Position numbers and translations under genes: made by a program. Positions 45,167-56,055 of a DNA stretch of 64,000 nt are shown one piece after another. The stretch spans positions 116,745-180,744 of the forward strand of contig JAADVB010000002.1 of the NCBI GenBank assembly GCA_023334545.1. The letters are read 5' to 3'. Below the pieces are notes generated by a model, which ran no database searches, had not been told where the DNA came from, and saw nothing but the letters and a program-made list of their open reading frames with translations. How positions within the stretch are numbered: position 1 is the first letter of the stretch; every line of letters starts with the position of its first letter. This DNA is from Salisapilia sapeloensis. Lineage: Eukaryota; Oomycota; Peronosporomycetes; Peronosporales; Salisapiliaceae.

Positions 45167-45852
45167 TGAACGGAAGAGGGCAAGTGTAGCAATGGACGAG
45201 CTTCGAGTGCCTACCTCGACGCTTTTCTTTGAGTGGTGTTAGGGAGACGTGGCACTTGGAGTTTGTATGGTCGCCATTGACACATCATCGCACCGACCAG
45301 GAGGAAAATTCTCGTCGAGGACCAATTTGCAAATCAGAATTACAAATTGATTCCAACGTCAAGGGTTTGCGCAACAGCGATTGCCATCGTCAAGATAGGA
45401 CAAACTACCCATGGAAACGAGTACAAGGTAGGGATAGAACAACAGGTAGTCTAGAGGCGTTCGAAATGAAAGGCCAAGGGAGGACAGGAAGGTTGAGACG
45501 ACCTGTACACTCTATAACTGTACTATGTTTCTTCAACCATATTAGTTCTAGAATGCACGCACATTTCGTGGGGGATAGACGCTACATGGACGCAGATGTT
45601 GCTTCGTCTCATATTTGATAGATATACATGTTAGTACAATTGGTACGACCGACGTCCTTATCGCGTGTCTGCTCCATACAAACGCGCTCATGGCGTGTCC
45701 ATGCGCTAGATCCTTCTGCTACGACCACGTGCATTACAATCAAATTCTTTATCCACTAACGACGAACGGATGAGCTATCCATCGTCTTCCCCAATTTTAC
45801 AAATCTGCGTACAAACCAAAGACAGCGTGGAGCAAGTCGCAAAAGAGTATCA
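45167..45852. other. gap between TAZ and TBC genes, no firm gene
   Basis: A plus-strand frame (45229-45618) is open for 129 codons but shows no motif. In another plus frame an ATG at 45193 is followed by a stop after 16 codons. No supportable gene, RNA or repeat is seen. Confidence 0.4.
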
Positions 45853-47408
45853 TTAGGATAAATGATTCGGTGCATCGGCAAAGTAGGACTGTAAGATGAA
45901 CGCTCGTGACAAGAGCGGATTGATGTCATCTTCCACCCAATGCGTCGTCGGTAGACTTTGTAGAAACATGACCAGGTCTTGAAACTCTAATTGCTTCACT
46001 TGTTCACCAAAAGTCAGCAAGATGGCGGCACAGACGTACACATGGAAGCTCTCGAAGCCATTATCTTCCGACAAGTACGTATCCCACAATCGGATGCTCG
46101 CATCCAGCGGCACTTCTCGCATCAACAAACAGTTCATCCATCGAAACGCAAACTGGACGAATTGGACACCTTCCTCTGCGACGTGATTGAATAGCTCTGC
46201 GTCACATCGATGGATTAGACCCTCCATCTTCTGTACCATGCGCTGTAATCCAGGCTGAGCAAATGTATAGTGGTCCTGGATCTCATCCAAGAGTTTCGTA
46301 AGACACCAATAGCTATCCGCTTCTACCATCGCCAACGTTGCGTCCGTGATCCCACTCGCATCACATGTAGCTGGAGCATCTACCATAATCTTAATACGAG
46401 TTCTTAGTAGATGCAAGTACAGTACGTACCGATAAATTCAGATAGGAAGACGATGAAGAAAGGAGTTAGGAGATCGTTAATGCCTTGGACGTATCCGCTT
46501 GCTGGATGCCGCATCGCCCAAATGTACAATACACGTTCCATCGCCTAGAGTCATCATAAGCTCTCGCGCATAGTGTCTAAATGTGAAGTACGTACTTGTT
46601 GGACACGATGGTGTTGGAAAAGTGGAACGTCAGCGTTCGTTCGTGGGATGTCCACGAGTATCTGTCGCAAAGTCGCTTGTTCCTTGCTTCCTCGATCACC
46701 ATCTGCAATGTAGTAGAACTGCCCTAGGAGATTCTGATACTCCTGTCGCTTGCGTTCCATCATCTCTCCTCTTCTACCTTGTTTCAATGGCATATACCCC
46801 TATCGATTGCACGTACTCATAAGCTACGAGATAGACAGTTACTAGTAGATATGTGTACCAGCAAGAGTTTCCACGCACATGGACGATGCGCAGGTGGGAT
46901 GCCGCTCCAACTAAGCTGTTTGAGTTTGTCCAGATCGACGACATCGGTCTGTAGCAACGTTTGGAACTGTCGGAAGCGATAGGTACTTGCTGATCGACTG
47001 GTGGATTGTTTCGCTGGTTTGGGAGACGAAGCTGGATCCGGAGTGGTCGTCACGTGACTCAGGATTTCCGACACTTGTTCCACGACCTCATCCTTCTCTG
47101 CTTTCGGACTGGCAGATCTACTATACGTAAGCACACTAGTCTTTCTTGTAGTCTTCTAAATGCTACCTTGGTGGAGCTGTGGGTGGATTGACCCAGATGG
47201 GAGGCAATTGTGCTGCTGATACTTGACGTACGGAACCTGGGACAGGAGCGGAAGGCATGGCAGGATTGTTATTCGGTTTCGAGCGTGAGAAAAAGCTGTT
47301 GGTCGCATTCGACGTAAAGGATTGTTTTTCCTTCTTCTTATTGAATTTGTGAAGGGCAGAGACAATAGGATTGGATGCAGGATGCTGTTGTCCACGGTGC
47401 GCCGTCAT
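45853..47408 (-). CDS. TBC1D22-type Rab GTPase-activating protein, five exons
   Basis: Exons 47408-47167, 47120-46859, 46799-46596, 46544-46430 and 46379-45853 (introns 46-59 nt) give 449 residues with closing phases. The N-terminus has GQQHPASNPIVSALHKF, comparable with the conserved start of TBC1D22. The TBC domain follows with LSWSGIPPAHRPCAWKLLLG, KRQEYQNLLGQFY, ILVDIPRTN (catalytic Arg of the IxxDxxR motif), RHPASGYVQGINDLLTPFF (catalytic Gln of YxQG), DSYWCLTKLLDEIQDHYTFA, FAFRWMNCLLMREVPL, RLWDTYLSE and ADAPNHLS at the end. TBC proteins speed GTP hydrolysis by Rab GTPases; TBC1D22 proteins act at the Golgi. Upstream DNA (47418-47525) has an open Pro-rich frame next to splice-like signals and could be an extra 5' exon. 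Confidence 0.88.
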
Positions 47409-47810
47409 AGTTCAAGTATAAGAAAGCGTTCTCTTTAATCGATGAAGTCGTTACGATCGCACGTACCGAGTCTGTAGATGAGGCCATAGGGTCCATTGGA
47501 GGAGGCGTTGGAAGCCGTTTCAACTGGATGAAAAGGTATGTCCTAGTGCACGTAAGCGGAGGTCGTTTCAGCGGATGGAAAGACGTGGGCGGTGGAAAGG
47601 AGCATGCAGAGTGTAGCCAGCTTCACACGATATGGTCCTGCTTTCAGCCGGCTCCGGTCCGAATGTTACTGCATGGTAGTGTGGACCACCTTATGTTCGG
47701 ATGCTACGAAACCACCTGGTGCAGTCGATACGAACGTGGGCTGAAGCCGCTTCCCGCCAGGTCAACGGATACTTCCATCTTCGATGGATCTGGCGTAGTT
47801 ATTCTGTACC

Positions 47811-48216
47811 TTACTTTCGTCCAGGAAACACCTGAGGAGACGCATCGGCGGGAGAAGAAGTCTGTCGATCTGCATTTCGCACATAGACACTATGAAGTTC
47901 GATCTTTTGCCTCGTTCGGACTACAGGATCGCCAAGATCTTCTTTTTTCTTTAGCAAGCTTATCAACGGCTCGATATCGGCCGGGCCGCCATCCTTTTGA
48001 GCTTTCGACCATACCGTGGACGAAGCGACGCCATGTTGAAGTTGATGCTGATAATTTAACAGGCCGTGTCCAATCCTCGTGTTCAGCGCTGTTTTCAGCC
48101 AATCAGCAACCGACAGTTCATGTAGCACGCATCAGTCCCTTCGTGCCGATCCTTTCTACAAAAAGAAAAATCTCGTGGTTTTCCAACTTGTATTCGTGTG
48201 CGACCTTCTCCTGCAT
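47811..48216 (-). CDS. small hypothetical protein, two exons (uncertain)
   Basis: A two-exon model (48216-48129 and 48088-47811, intron 40 nt) gives 121 residues. It starts MQEKVAHEYKLENHEIFLF and includes DIEPLISLLKKKEDLGDPV. Codon choice in the second exon looks protein-like, and both splice sites fit GT-AG, but the intron is shorter than its neighbours. No family is recognised. Another acceptor would give a basic protein in a different frame. The plus strand has a long competing frame (47528-48220) without motifs, which I regard as a shadow. It would be head to head with the bZIP gene, 288 bp apart. Confidence 0.35.
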
Positions 48217-48504
48217 CTAGAATCCCGCTGCTAGACCAAATATACCGCTCTTACGTCGTGCCTTGAAGAAAACTCATATTTACCCAACGATAGCGTGAGA
48301 TTTTTCAATCGTCTCGTAGGGTTGTATCAGGTCTCGTTTTTGCACGAGCGGTCGAGTATAGAGAAAACAAGTTTAAAATCGTCTACGCTGGCGCACCCGC
48401 TTTCTGACTTTCGTCACAATCCATTTTTCTCGAATTGAGGCAAAAGGCCACTTTCTTCCTCGCCTCCAAGACGCACCCGTTCGAACGTGCTCGACGAGAT
48501 CTTT

Positions 48505-50022
48505 ATGACCATGGCTACTGATAACATCAAGATTGAACCCACCGATACAATACCTGCTACGAGCAAAGCGCAACGAGCTGCACGCCGTGATATGGTCAAT
48601 GCTCGTCGTGACAAACGCAAAGCGCAGACGACGCCCAAGCCTAGTCCGAGTCCCACGGCCTCAACGAAGAAGCAAAAGACGAATGCCAACTGCGAACCTC
48701 CGCTGGATGTGGCCGCCATGGTCGCGAGTGGTGAGTTGGACAAGGCTGGCGAAGAGCGCCTGCGCGCCATGGAAGCGCAGCTCGAGCAGCTCGATCCGGA
48801 TTCCAAGGAAGCCAAGAAGAAGCGCCGACTCATTCGCAACCGCATGTCGGCTCAGCTTCACCGTGAGCGGAAGAAGGCGTACGTTGGTCAGTTGGAAGAC
48901 CAGCTGCAGCAGAAGGAAGAGGAACTGCAGCGATTGAAAGACCGTCTGGACGCCATGACCCAGCAGAGCTCTCAGCTGCAGCAGCAGCTGCAATCCTCCC
49001 CGATGTCTTCGGACGCCACTCCGATCAAGTGCGAGGAGAGCGATCTTGCTCAGTCATTGCCATCGTGTCTCGATGACGTCTTCGCGCCATCCGTTTTTGC
49101 TTCATCTGATTCGCCTCTGGATGTCGATGAAGTTGTCATCAAGGATGAGCCGATGCTTGAACTCGGCACGAATGACTGGATGCAGTCGTTAGATGGACTG
49201 GAAGACTCGGAAGACCTCTTGTCCGACTTTGACTATCCATTCGGACGTCTCGAGTCCTCTCCGACGCCAACGCCGGAGATTCATGCTGCGAAAAAGAATC
49301 TGGCCATGATGATGGCCATGATGTTCAGCGTTACATTCTGTGGTAATGGTACCACTTGTGCCGGCGTTGCGAGTGGCAGTAACATGGAATCGATGTTCAC
49401 GGCGCACCAGCCACGAGATTTATCCCAGATGAATGTTGCGTCTCGGATCATGGCGAGTCTGGATAAGACGTCATGGAAGAGTTTCCGTGATGTTTCGTCC
49501 TGGGCGTACTCTCCGAATGAGGAGAATGTGCAGGTCGCATCTCCTTCCAACTCTGACGTGACGGACGCGTCGTGCAGTTCGCCAAGCCTCGTGAACGACT
49601 GCTTTGAACTCGGCTCGGATGACTTCATGTATCCGCTGTCGGACCCGTTGGTCGATACGGAGTGGACGCGCAGTCCTCGTTCCACGAACGACTTCGAGTT
49701 GAAGAAGCGCAGCAACTCCAACTCTCCGTCGTGGCGCATGTACAAGAAGCTGACGGCATTGTGGCAGGAGAAGAGCCAAGTGCTATGTGCAGTCAAGGAC
49801 GCTGCGGACTCGGTCACGAGGCGTGCAGTCGCTGATATGAGTACCATCCGCAATGACGTTGCCAATGGCAAGTTGTTTGCGTCCGGTGATGCCTCTGGCC
49901 TCGGCCCCAAGGTCGATGAAGAAGCGTCCGTCTCGTTTTTATATCCCATGAGTGCCTTCCAGTCGGAAGCGAGTGAGAACCAAATGTTCCTTGAGGTGTC
50001 TTGTAATCTACGAGGCCAGTAG
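48505..50022 (+). CDS. bZIP transcription factor with possible membrane anchor
   Basis: Frame of 505 residues from the ATG at 48505; a second ATG at 48511 has the better context. A basic region at about residues 110-130 (AKKKRRLIRNRMSAQL, then HRERKKAYV) runs into a leucine zipper (GQLEDQLQQKEEELQRLKD). The layout resembles ATF6 or CREB3 factors. The usual Cys or Ser before the last Arg of the DNA-contact motif is His (N-x2-SA-x2-HR). About residue 270 there is one hydrophobic stretch (NLAMMMAMMFSVTF) after two Lys, perhaps a membrane segment, with a Ser-rich region behind it. If so the factor would sit in the ER or a vesicle membrane and be released by proteolysis. Otherwise it is nuclear. 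The acidic part before the stretch (VVIKDEPMLELGTNDWMQSL) may be an activation domain. Confidence 0.85.
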   Translation: MTMATDNIKIEPTDTIPATSKAQRAARRDMVNARRDKRKAQTTPKPSPSPTASTKKQKTNANCEPPLDVAAMVASGELDKAGEERLRAMEAQLEQLDPDSKEAKKKRRLIRNRMSAQLHRERKKAYVGQLEDQLQQKEEELQRLKDRLDAMTQQSSQLQQQLQSSPMSSDATPIKCEESDLAQSLPSCLDDVFAPSVFASSDSPLDVDEVVIKDEPMLELGTNDWMQSLDGLEDSEDLLSDFDYPFGRLESSPTPTPEIHAAKKNLAMMMAMMFSVTFCGNGTTCAGVASGSNMESMFTAHQPRDLSQMNVASRIMASLDKTSWKSFRDVSSWAYSPNEENVQVASPSNSDVTDASCSSPSLVNDCFELGSDDFMYPLSDPLVDTEWTRSPRSTNDFELKKRSNSNSPSWRMYKKLTALWQEKSQVLCAVKDAADSVTRRAVADMSTIRNDVANGKLFASGDASGLGPKVDEEASVSFLYPMSAFQSEASENQMFLEVSCNLRGQ

Positions 50023-50106
50023 GACGTGAGCAAGCGTCGGTAGGATAGACGAAAGCACGGTTTCGGCGCTTATGTATTCGGAAATGCGTTTTAAAAAAAT
50101 CTCGTT

Positions 50107-51981
50107 TTAGATTTCAAGCTTTGCTTTTTTCCTCTTGTGTTCCTCAGGTTCACATCGATACAAGTCCATGCATCCAATGTTTGGAATCGGTTCGTTCTCT
50201 TCGCCATAGCACGGTTCTGCTGCTCGTCGAAGGTCTATCAGTCGGTCCACAAGATCTTCTCGTGGTAGGCGGACGTACATGGTGTCTCGACTGCCTCCGT
50301 AGTGCACTTCCATGTGCTTGCTGTGCTTGAGCTGAAGACTTGCTTCGATGCACTTGCGAACATGCAGTAGCTTTCGATGCTTTCCAGCTCTGGAGACGTC
50401 CACTTGGATGATGCATCGTCTGGACGGACCATGCGCTTGTCCATGAAGACGGATTGTCGTTGGAGGAAGCATGTGACTGACGAACAAGACATTGCGATGC
50501 TGATCCAGACCTTTCGTCGCGATAGAGCCAATCTCTTGGTTCGAAAGACCGAGGCCGGAAGTGACGCGAAGGAAGAGGCAGCCAGTCATGAAAGCATCGT
50601 ATCCGGCTTGATGCGCACTCGTCTTCACTGCCCCTTCCTCTGCTTTCGGATACACGACCTTTGGACCAGTAAATGGAGGCTTCATCATCTGCTCAAACAG
50701 GTACTCTAGCGCCGTGTGGTTTAGATTCTCTTGGAAGAGATGCTTCTTCTCCATGGCGACGGACACAAGATGCTTCGTGTCGAAGATGCACATGGGATCC
50801 GAAGCGTCAGCAGCGTCATCAACCGATCGATCGGTCAGCCACGCTGGGACGGCTTGCAAGAAGTCGGAGCAGGACAAGGGAGGTGGCTGGTGGAATTTAG
50901 TATAGCAATGGACGAGGTCTAGCATCATATTGTGACCAACAAGAGGTTTGCGGATAGAAGCTTTTGTCAAGAGATCAAAGACACAAGTAAAGCCGATGAA
51001 GTGCTGGTTACGCTTCCACAACTCTTGCGCGAGCACATCTTCATGTGCCTTCAGTAGAGCCTCTTTCTGGCTTTTAGAACTAGTGTTTACAATACGCACT
51101 CGACGCTCCCACTCACGTTTCTGGTCTTCTTCGTTGGCGTTATCGATGCTGCAGTCGAGAGCTAAGGCGGATGGGATTTGTTCTTTCAACTTGCGTACAA
51201 GAGCTTCTCGACGGAATGGAGCTAGACGACTGGTCACGTAGGCTGGAAGCAAGTTCGGACTAGTCTGGCCGCTACTGGAAGTCACGGGGGACGTGAGGAA
51301 GGCAGTCATATCCACTTCTTTGGACGTTGGAGGGACCTTTGAAAAGAGCTTTTTCGCTTCTTTAACGATCATTTCAATGCGTTTACGGACATCGTCTGTG
51401 ACCACCAAGTCTTCTGTGTCCTGGAACTTTGTCAGTAAAGACGTTGGTTGAGTAGGAGTGGTTAAAATGTCTTTGTAAAGCTCTTGTTCAGCATGCGAGA
51501 GATGGCCAATTCCATTGTCAATCCAGTGGTTTAAATCAAACCCATGGTCTCGGACGTACTGGAGAGACATGGACTGGATGGAGAATTGACGATGGGCTAA
51601 TGTCTGCTTCTCTAGCTTTTCAAAGCGAGGAAAGAGTGGGAATTGGAGTGTAGTCGCATGAAATTGCTTTGCTTTCGAATCCCATTTGAAGAAGCTTAGA
51701 CCAAATTGGAGTAATGGGAAGTTCTCCGATGCTTGCCTGAATTTCGAGTAGCGCTCTTCAACAGTGTCCATGAGATGAGCAGCTTGGCTAGATGTGAGAA
51801 TCGATTGTTTAGGCTTTCAAACGACAAAATAAGCATTTATTAGCTTTATTTACCCAGGTAAAGATAGTCCTCCCATTTCGCAATCCATCGATACAAAGCT
51901 GCATTCTTCGAGAAGCTTTTGAATGCGAGGTAGAGCTGCGGGAAGTGCGTCTCGAGTGATCTCTTCGACTTGAGGCTCCAT
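50107..51981 (-). CDS. PARN: poly(A)-specific ribonuclease PARN, two exons
   Basis: Exons 51981-51854 and 51787-50107 (intron 66 nt) give 602 residues. The product starts MEPQVEEITRDALPA. Catalytic residues of the DEDDh family are present: Asp and Glu in VSMDCEMGG (about residues 32-38), Asp in GHNMMLDLVH, and His and Asp in HQAGYDAFMTGCLF. RYSKFRQASENFPLLQFGLS and FDLNHWIDNGIGHLS are further PARN signatures. RKLKEQIPSALALDCSID lies near the central R3H-like region. PARN shortens poly(A) tails from the 3' end and trims small structured RNAs, in the nucleus and cytoplasm. The end (EEHKRKKAKLEI) is a basic nuclear-localisation-like tail. It is head to head with the carboxypeptidase gene, 138 bp apart. 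Confidence 0.93.
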
Positions 51982-52119
51982 TTGTTGTTTTGTTGTCGTA
52001 CTTGTGCGTTTATCTTGGATGCTATATTTACGTATCTTGTTCTATCAAAGCTAAATATACTCTATATGACAACCAAAGTCGGACACAAAGCATCGAAGTG
52101 ACACTTGTAAAGGATCGTC
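51982..52119. promoter_or_regulatory. divergent promoter of PARN and carboxypeptidase genes
   Basis: Only 138 bp between opposite start codons, so the two genes almost certainly share upstream DNA. A TA-rich stretch (aaatatactctatatga) lies near 52054-52070. No firm core element was identified. Confidence 0.45.
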
Positions 52120-54750
52120 ATGATTTATGCTTTCGTTTTGCTGTTCCTGTATGGACCTACAGCCTCCGCTTTGTTGAATTGGAATAAATGTCAATATGCT
52201 ACTGTTTGGAGTCCTAATATCCTTGCAAGTGGTTCCAATGATAGTCTGCACAGAGTTTATCAACTCTCTCGAAATATCGAGTGCCATAATAGCACTTGTT
52301 GGCAAGAGGAGACGTTGCAATATGAAAAGGAAGATTTGGTCATTGGTCTTCATCAAAAAGGTTATAATGAAACACCACCAGTGGAAACGAAAGCGATCAT
52401 GAAAGCCGATGTCGAAAAATCGTTCCAACACTCCAAGCGTCTTTTGGTCCAAGCACACTTTCCAAAAGTACGTAAGTTAAAATTGAATTGTTCGTATAAT
52501 CTTCGCTAAAAAATTCTAGGAGTCGCTCGTCACATCTTCGATCAAATTGCTTCATCCCGAGTGGAATGAATCCGTGACAATACGTCACGAGCCATCCCAC
52601 CAAATTGCTGAAGAATTTTTCATTGTATACAATAAGGAATACAAATTCGTCCGTCATAAATCATGCACGAGGGTATGTAAGCCATAATGCAGTATATGTA
52701 TTAGCTGCACTGACCATTCTTACAGAATACTAGTCATCCGTATCATTCATTCGAATTTATATGGAATGAGAAATGGATGCGTACTTTTATCGATGGTTCT
52801 CTTCTTGGGGAGCACGTTCGATCTGCCGCTACCGATGATCAATTGAACGTCACAAAGCATGAAATGATCTTAGAAGTCACTGTCAAAAGCCTGGATGCAT
52901 CTCGTCCAGTACCTATTACTGCATCTTCTATCAAACTTCACCAAGTACAATTGGACGTCTCAGCAAAGGAAAATCAAAAATGTTTTCCCTCGCTAAATGT
53001 CCATCCTGCCTGCAGCAACAAAGTAGACATACACAATCGAGTAGGATCCGTGCAAGGCTCTCTTTCATGGAATGAAGTCCAAACGTTTATAAATGACACA
53101 GTAGCGACGTATCCCACACTAGCTGCCTCGCAATATATCGGAAGGTCCGTAGAAGGGAGACTACTACATGCTTTGTGTATAGGTGCATGCCACTATCGCG
53201 TTCCGGCAAAAACCTTGTACACTGGTATGCATCACGCTCGAGAGCCTATATCGATGATGAACCTAGTTTACACCATCGACTATGTCCTCCACGCTGTACA
53301 GAACCACGAATTTTGGGCAATGCATCTCCTCTCCTCTCGTCAGTTGTGGTTCGTCCTAATAGTCAATCCGGATGGTTACGTCGACAACATCCAACAGAAG
53401 ATATGGCAAGAAGGGGGTAGTATAGGACGGCGCAAGAACATGCAACTCGGTTGTAGGCTCCATTCGGATACAGGCGTCGATCTCAATCGAAATTACGACA
53501 TGTGTTTTAATCAAGACGAAGTTGGGAGTAGTGTCAAGGTATGTGGAGAAGATTATCGAGGTCCCAAAGCCTTTTCAGAACCAGAGTCTCAAGCCATTCG
53601 TTACTTGGTAGAAGAGAGTGGACACGACTTTCATGTTGCTCTAAACTACCATTCCTTTGGTCGATACATCAACCTTCCTTTTGCATGTGAACCGATGGGA
53701 AAACCGAATGACTCGTCGCTGTTCGTCTTTCAAAAGGTTGCGAGTGAGATGGCTCGATACAATCAATACACGTATGGAGAGGCATGGGAAGAGAGTCAGT
53801 TGTACACGGTGAATGGAGAAACGAGTGACTGGATGTGGGCAAAGCACGGTATCTATGCCATGTCTCCGGAGACTGGTCCAGGCTTTGAGGCACCAGCAGA
53901 CAAAGGCTTCTGGCCTGATTCAGCGGACGTACCAGCACTTTCAAAAGAATTAATTTATTCCAACGTGCATGCAGCTCGTGTGTCAGGCCCACTTTATAAT
54001 GTTTCGATTCCCAGTTTCAGCTGGGACGAAGACGCCATTAAGATTCAAGTAAAGGTGGAGAATGTCGGTGTGCGAGATCTAGGTCTTCGTAATGTCGTCG
54101 AGCTCTTCGTAGTAGAGATGTTGGAGGGACAAGCAGTTCATCATAAGACTTTGGATATAAAGGAGCTGGGTAGTCTCCATCGATCAACAAGTTCTAAATG
54201 GAAACTTGGCTTCACAACAAAGCAGGAGAGAAGTGGTCAGCTTTATGTCATTGTGCGAGACCCAATGGGCTGTCATATAACGCGAGTGTCGATGTCTTCC
54301 TTGCAAGGTGGTGCATATGAAGTGTGGGAACCATTGTTGCTGCCACTTTGTGGAATTTGCAATTCACTTGGCGGTAAAGATCGGGTTTCTTTGCATGGGA
54401 ACGAATCCCTATGCGTCGAAAAGGCTGATGTGATCGCTTTAGAAGCTTCATTATCGGCTAAGACCAGCAGTGTATTAATGCAAGACTCGAACGAGTCGTC
54501 AGCCAGTGTCAATCAAACGCACGATCGTCATTCGAATGTCACGCTAGAAGGTGTATACGGTGATGTGGAGCCAAAACAAGGGCTCGTTTTTAATCGAGTT
54601 ACGTATGTGGTAGTACTTATCGCATCCACTTGTGCTCTCTTGCTTTTCGTGTGGATTCGAATGCGACGACAGCAAGACACAGCATATAAACGCCCAACGT
54701 ATGCTCCCGTAGAAAGAGACGAAGAGAATGTTTTACATTATGATGAATAA
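52120..54750 (+). CDS. membrane-anchored M14 zinc carboxypeptidase, three exons
   Basis: Exons 52120-52467, 52520-52672 and 52726-54750 (introns 52 and 53 nt) give 841 residues. A signal peptide (MIYAFVLLFLYGPTASALL) is followed by a roughly 250-residue N-terminal region. The M14 carboxypeptidase domain comes next. Zinc ligands His and Glu lie in TGMHHAREPISMMN and the third His in ALNYHSFGRYINLP. Substrate-binding NPDGY and DLNRNYD are present, and the catalytic Glu is in SPETGPGFE. A beta-sandwich-like region follows, then a single membrane helix near the end (VTYVVVLIASTCALLLFVW) and a basic cytosolic tail. The enzyme should remove C-terminal residues from peptides at the cell surface or in the secretory path. 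Several N-x-S/T sites fit glycosylation. Substrate class (basic or hydrophobic) cannot be fixed from these motifs. Confidence 0.9.
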
Positions 54751-55143
54751 AAGCATTTCTAGATCATAAGCATTGTCTCATGCACTCTTGTCGATATTCA
54801 CCAAGTACTTCAGATTAAATAGATACGCACTAAGTTGTCATGATCCGCCACAAAGATAAGCAGCGTGTCGTACCACCTACTTTTTCATGTGTGCGAAACT
54901 ATTAGTAAATCATATAAAAAATAGCTCGATTTTGAAATAAACAAGTAGCTTCATGTAGCCAGTCGTTGGATTTCTGCTTCGTCTGGTCAGGAAGTAAAAA
55001 CACGATGTCTGCGTTTCTATCGAGCTATGCATCAACTTTTCATGCAAGTCTCATGGAAGCTCATTCTGCAATCTTCACAGCAAGATCAAGATTAAAATTT
55101 CTACCAACTAATTTGTACCTTGTGTACAATCACCACTCAAGTC
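54751..55143. other. intergenic, promoter of first aquaporin
   Basis: About 390 bp, AT-rich, no gene seen. The frame at 54966-55175 is a shadow overlapping the aquaporin start. Confidence 0.45.
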
Positions 55144-56055
55144 ATGAATACAAAGCAAGACTGGAATGGCTATGAATCAGACGTCAGCACCGTCCCGACG
55201 GTCAGCAACGTCCTCGATATGGAAAATGGCTACTTACAATTTCCCCTGACGCCACGGGAAGATACTACGAACAATACGCAAAAGAAATCATCACGTCGCT
55301 TCGTCGTCACCAACGTCCACGCACGTGAATGTATGGCTGAGTTCTTCGGAACGTTCATCATGGCACTCTTTGGCATGGGCGTGAACAACATGGTAACCGT
55401 GTCAGAAGAAAAAAATGGGACGTGGCTTAGTGTCAACATCTGCTGGGGTGTTGCTGTCATGCTGGGTGTCCATTGTGCCTTTGGCGTCAGCGGTGGTAAC
55501 CTCAATCCTGCTGTCACCTTTACGAATGCTGTGTTTGGAAAGATTCCATGGTGGAAGGTGCCCGGATATGTGATTTCCCAGACAGTTGCCTGCTTCCTTG
55601 GAGCAGCTATGGTCTATCTGCTTTACCATCCGAAACTCATTGCACTCGACCCGGAGAAGGATATCATGCAATCCAACTTTGCCACGTATCCAGCAGACGA
55701 TGTCTCCAACGCTCTTGCTTTCTACACGGAAGCACTAGCAACCGCTATGCTGATAGTTGGGTTGTACTCAATCCTGGACGAGAAAAATCGACCAGCTGAA
55801 GCTGGTACGGCTGCCATTCACTTTGCACTCCTCGTTGCTGCGATCGGTATGGCATTTGGAATGAACACTGGATATGCCATGAATCCAGCACGTGACTTTG
55901 GACCGAGGCTGTTTACGCTTTTTGCCGGGTACGGGTCCAAGGTCTTTACCATCCGAGACTACTACTTCTGGATACCTCTAGTAGCGCCACCCTGCGGCGG
56001 ATGTGTGGGCGGGTTCCTTTATCACATATTCGTTGAAAGGCATCACGACTCTTAG
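55144..56055 (+). CDS. aquaglyceroporin 1 of a local cluster
   Basis: Single-exon protein of 303 residues from the ATG at 55144 (MNTKQDWNGYESDVS). A hydrophilic N-terminal tail of about 60 residues precedes six membrane helices of the MIP family. The two pore motifs are intact: GGNLNPAVTFTNAVFG in loop B and AMNPARDFGPRLF in loop E. The Asp after the second NPA-Arg marks the glycerol-facilitator branch, so glycerol and other small solutes are likely cargo besides water. Cellular site is probably the plasma membrane or zoospore vacuoles. It is closely related to the second copy at 60843 (shared WWKVPGY, NRPAEAG, AIGMAFGMNTGYA), which points to tandem duplication. Confidence 0.92.
   Translation: MNTKQDWNGYESDVSTVPTVSNVLDMENGYLQFPLTPREDTTNNTQKKSSRRFVVTNVHARECMAEFFGTFIMALFGMGVNNMVTVSEEKNGTWLSVNICWGVAVMLGVHCAFGVSGGNLNPAVTFTNAVFGKIPWWKVPGYVISQTVACFLGAAMVYLLYHPKLIALDPEKDIMQSNFATYPADDVSNALAFYTEALATAMLIVGLYSILDEKNRPAEAGTAAIHFALLVAAIGMAFGMNTGYAMNPARDFGPRLFTLFAGYGSKVFTIRDYYFWIPLVAPPCGGCVGGFLYHIFVERHHDS

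Noticed and set aside
45193-45352. Possible remnant of a proteasome beta-subunit gene (MDELRVPTSTLFF, then VCMVAIDTSS in the same frame)
   Set aside because: A stop lies after 16 codons, the resemblance is faint and no intron explains it.
47528-48220. Long plus-strand open frame of 230 codons
   Set aside because: No motif or sensible composition. It lies opposite a better-supported minus-strand model and looks like a shadow.
34682-52000. An RNA-silencing gene cluster (Dicer-like plus PARN)
   Set aside because: The two genes are over 10 kb apart with unrelated genes between them. No Argonaute or RNA-dependent RNA polymerase is nearby.
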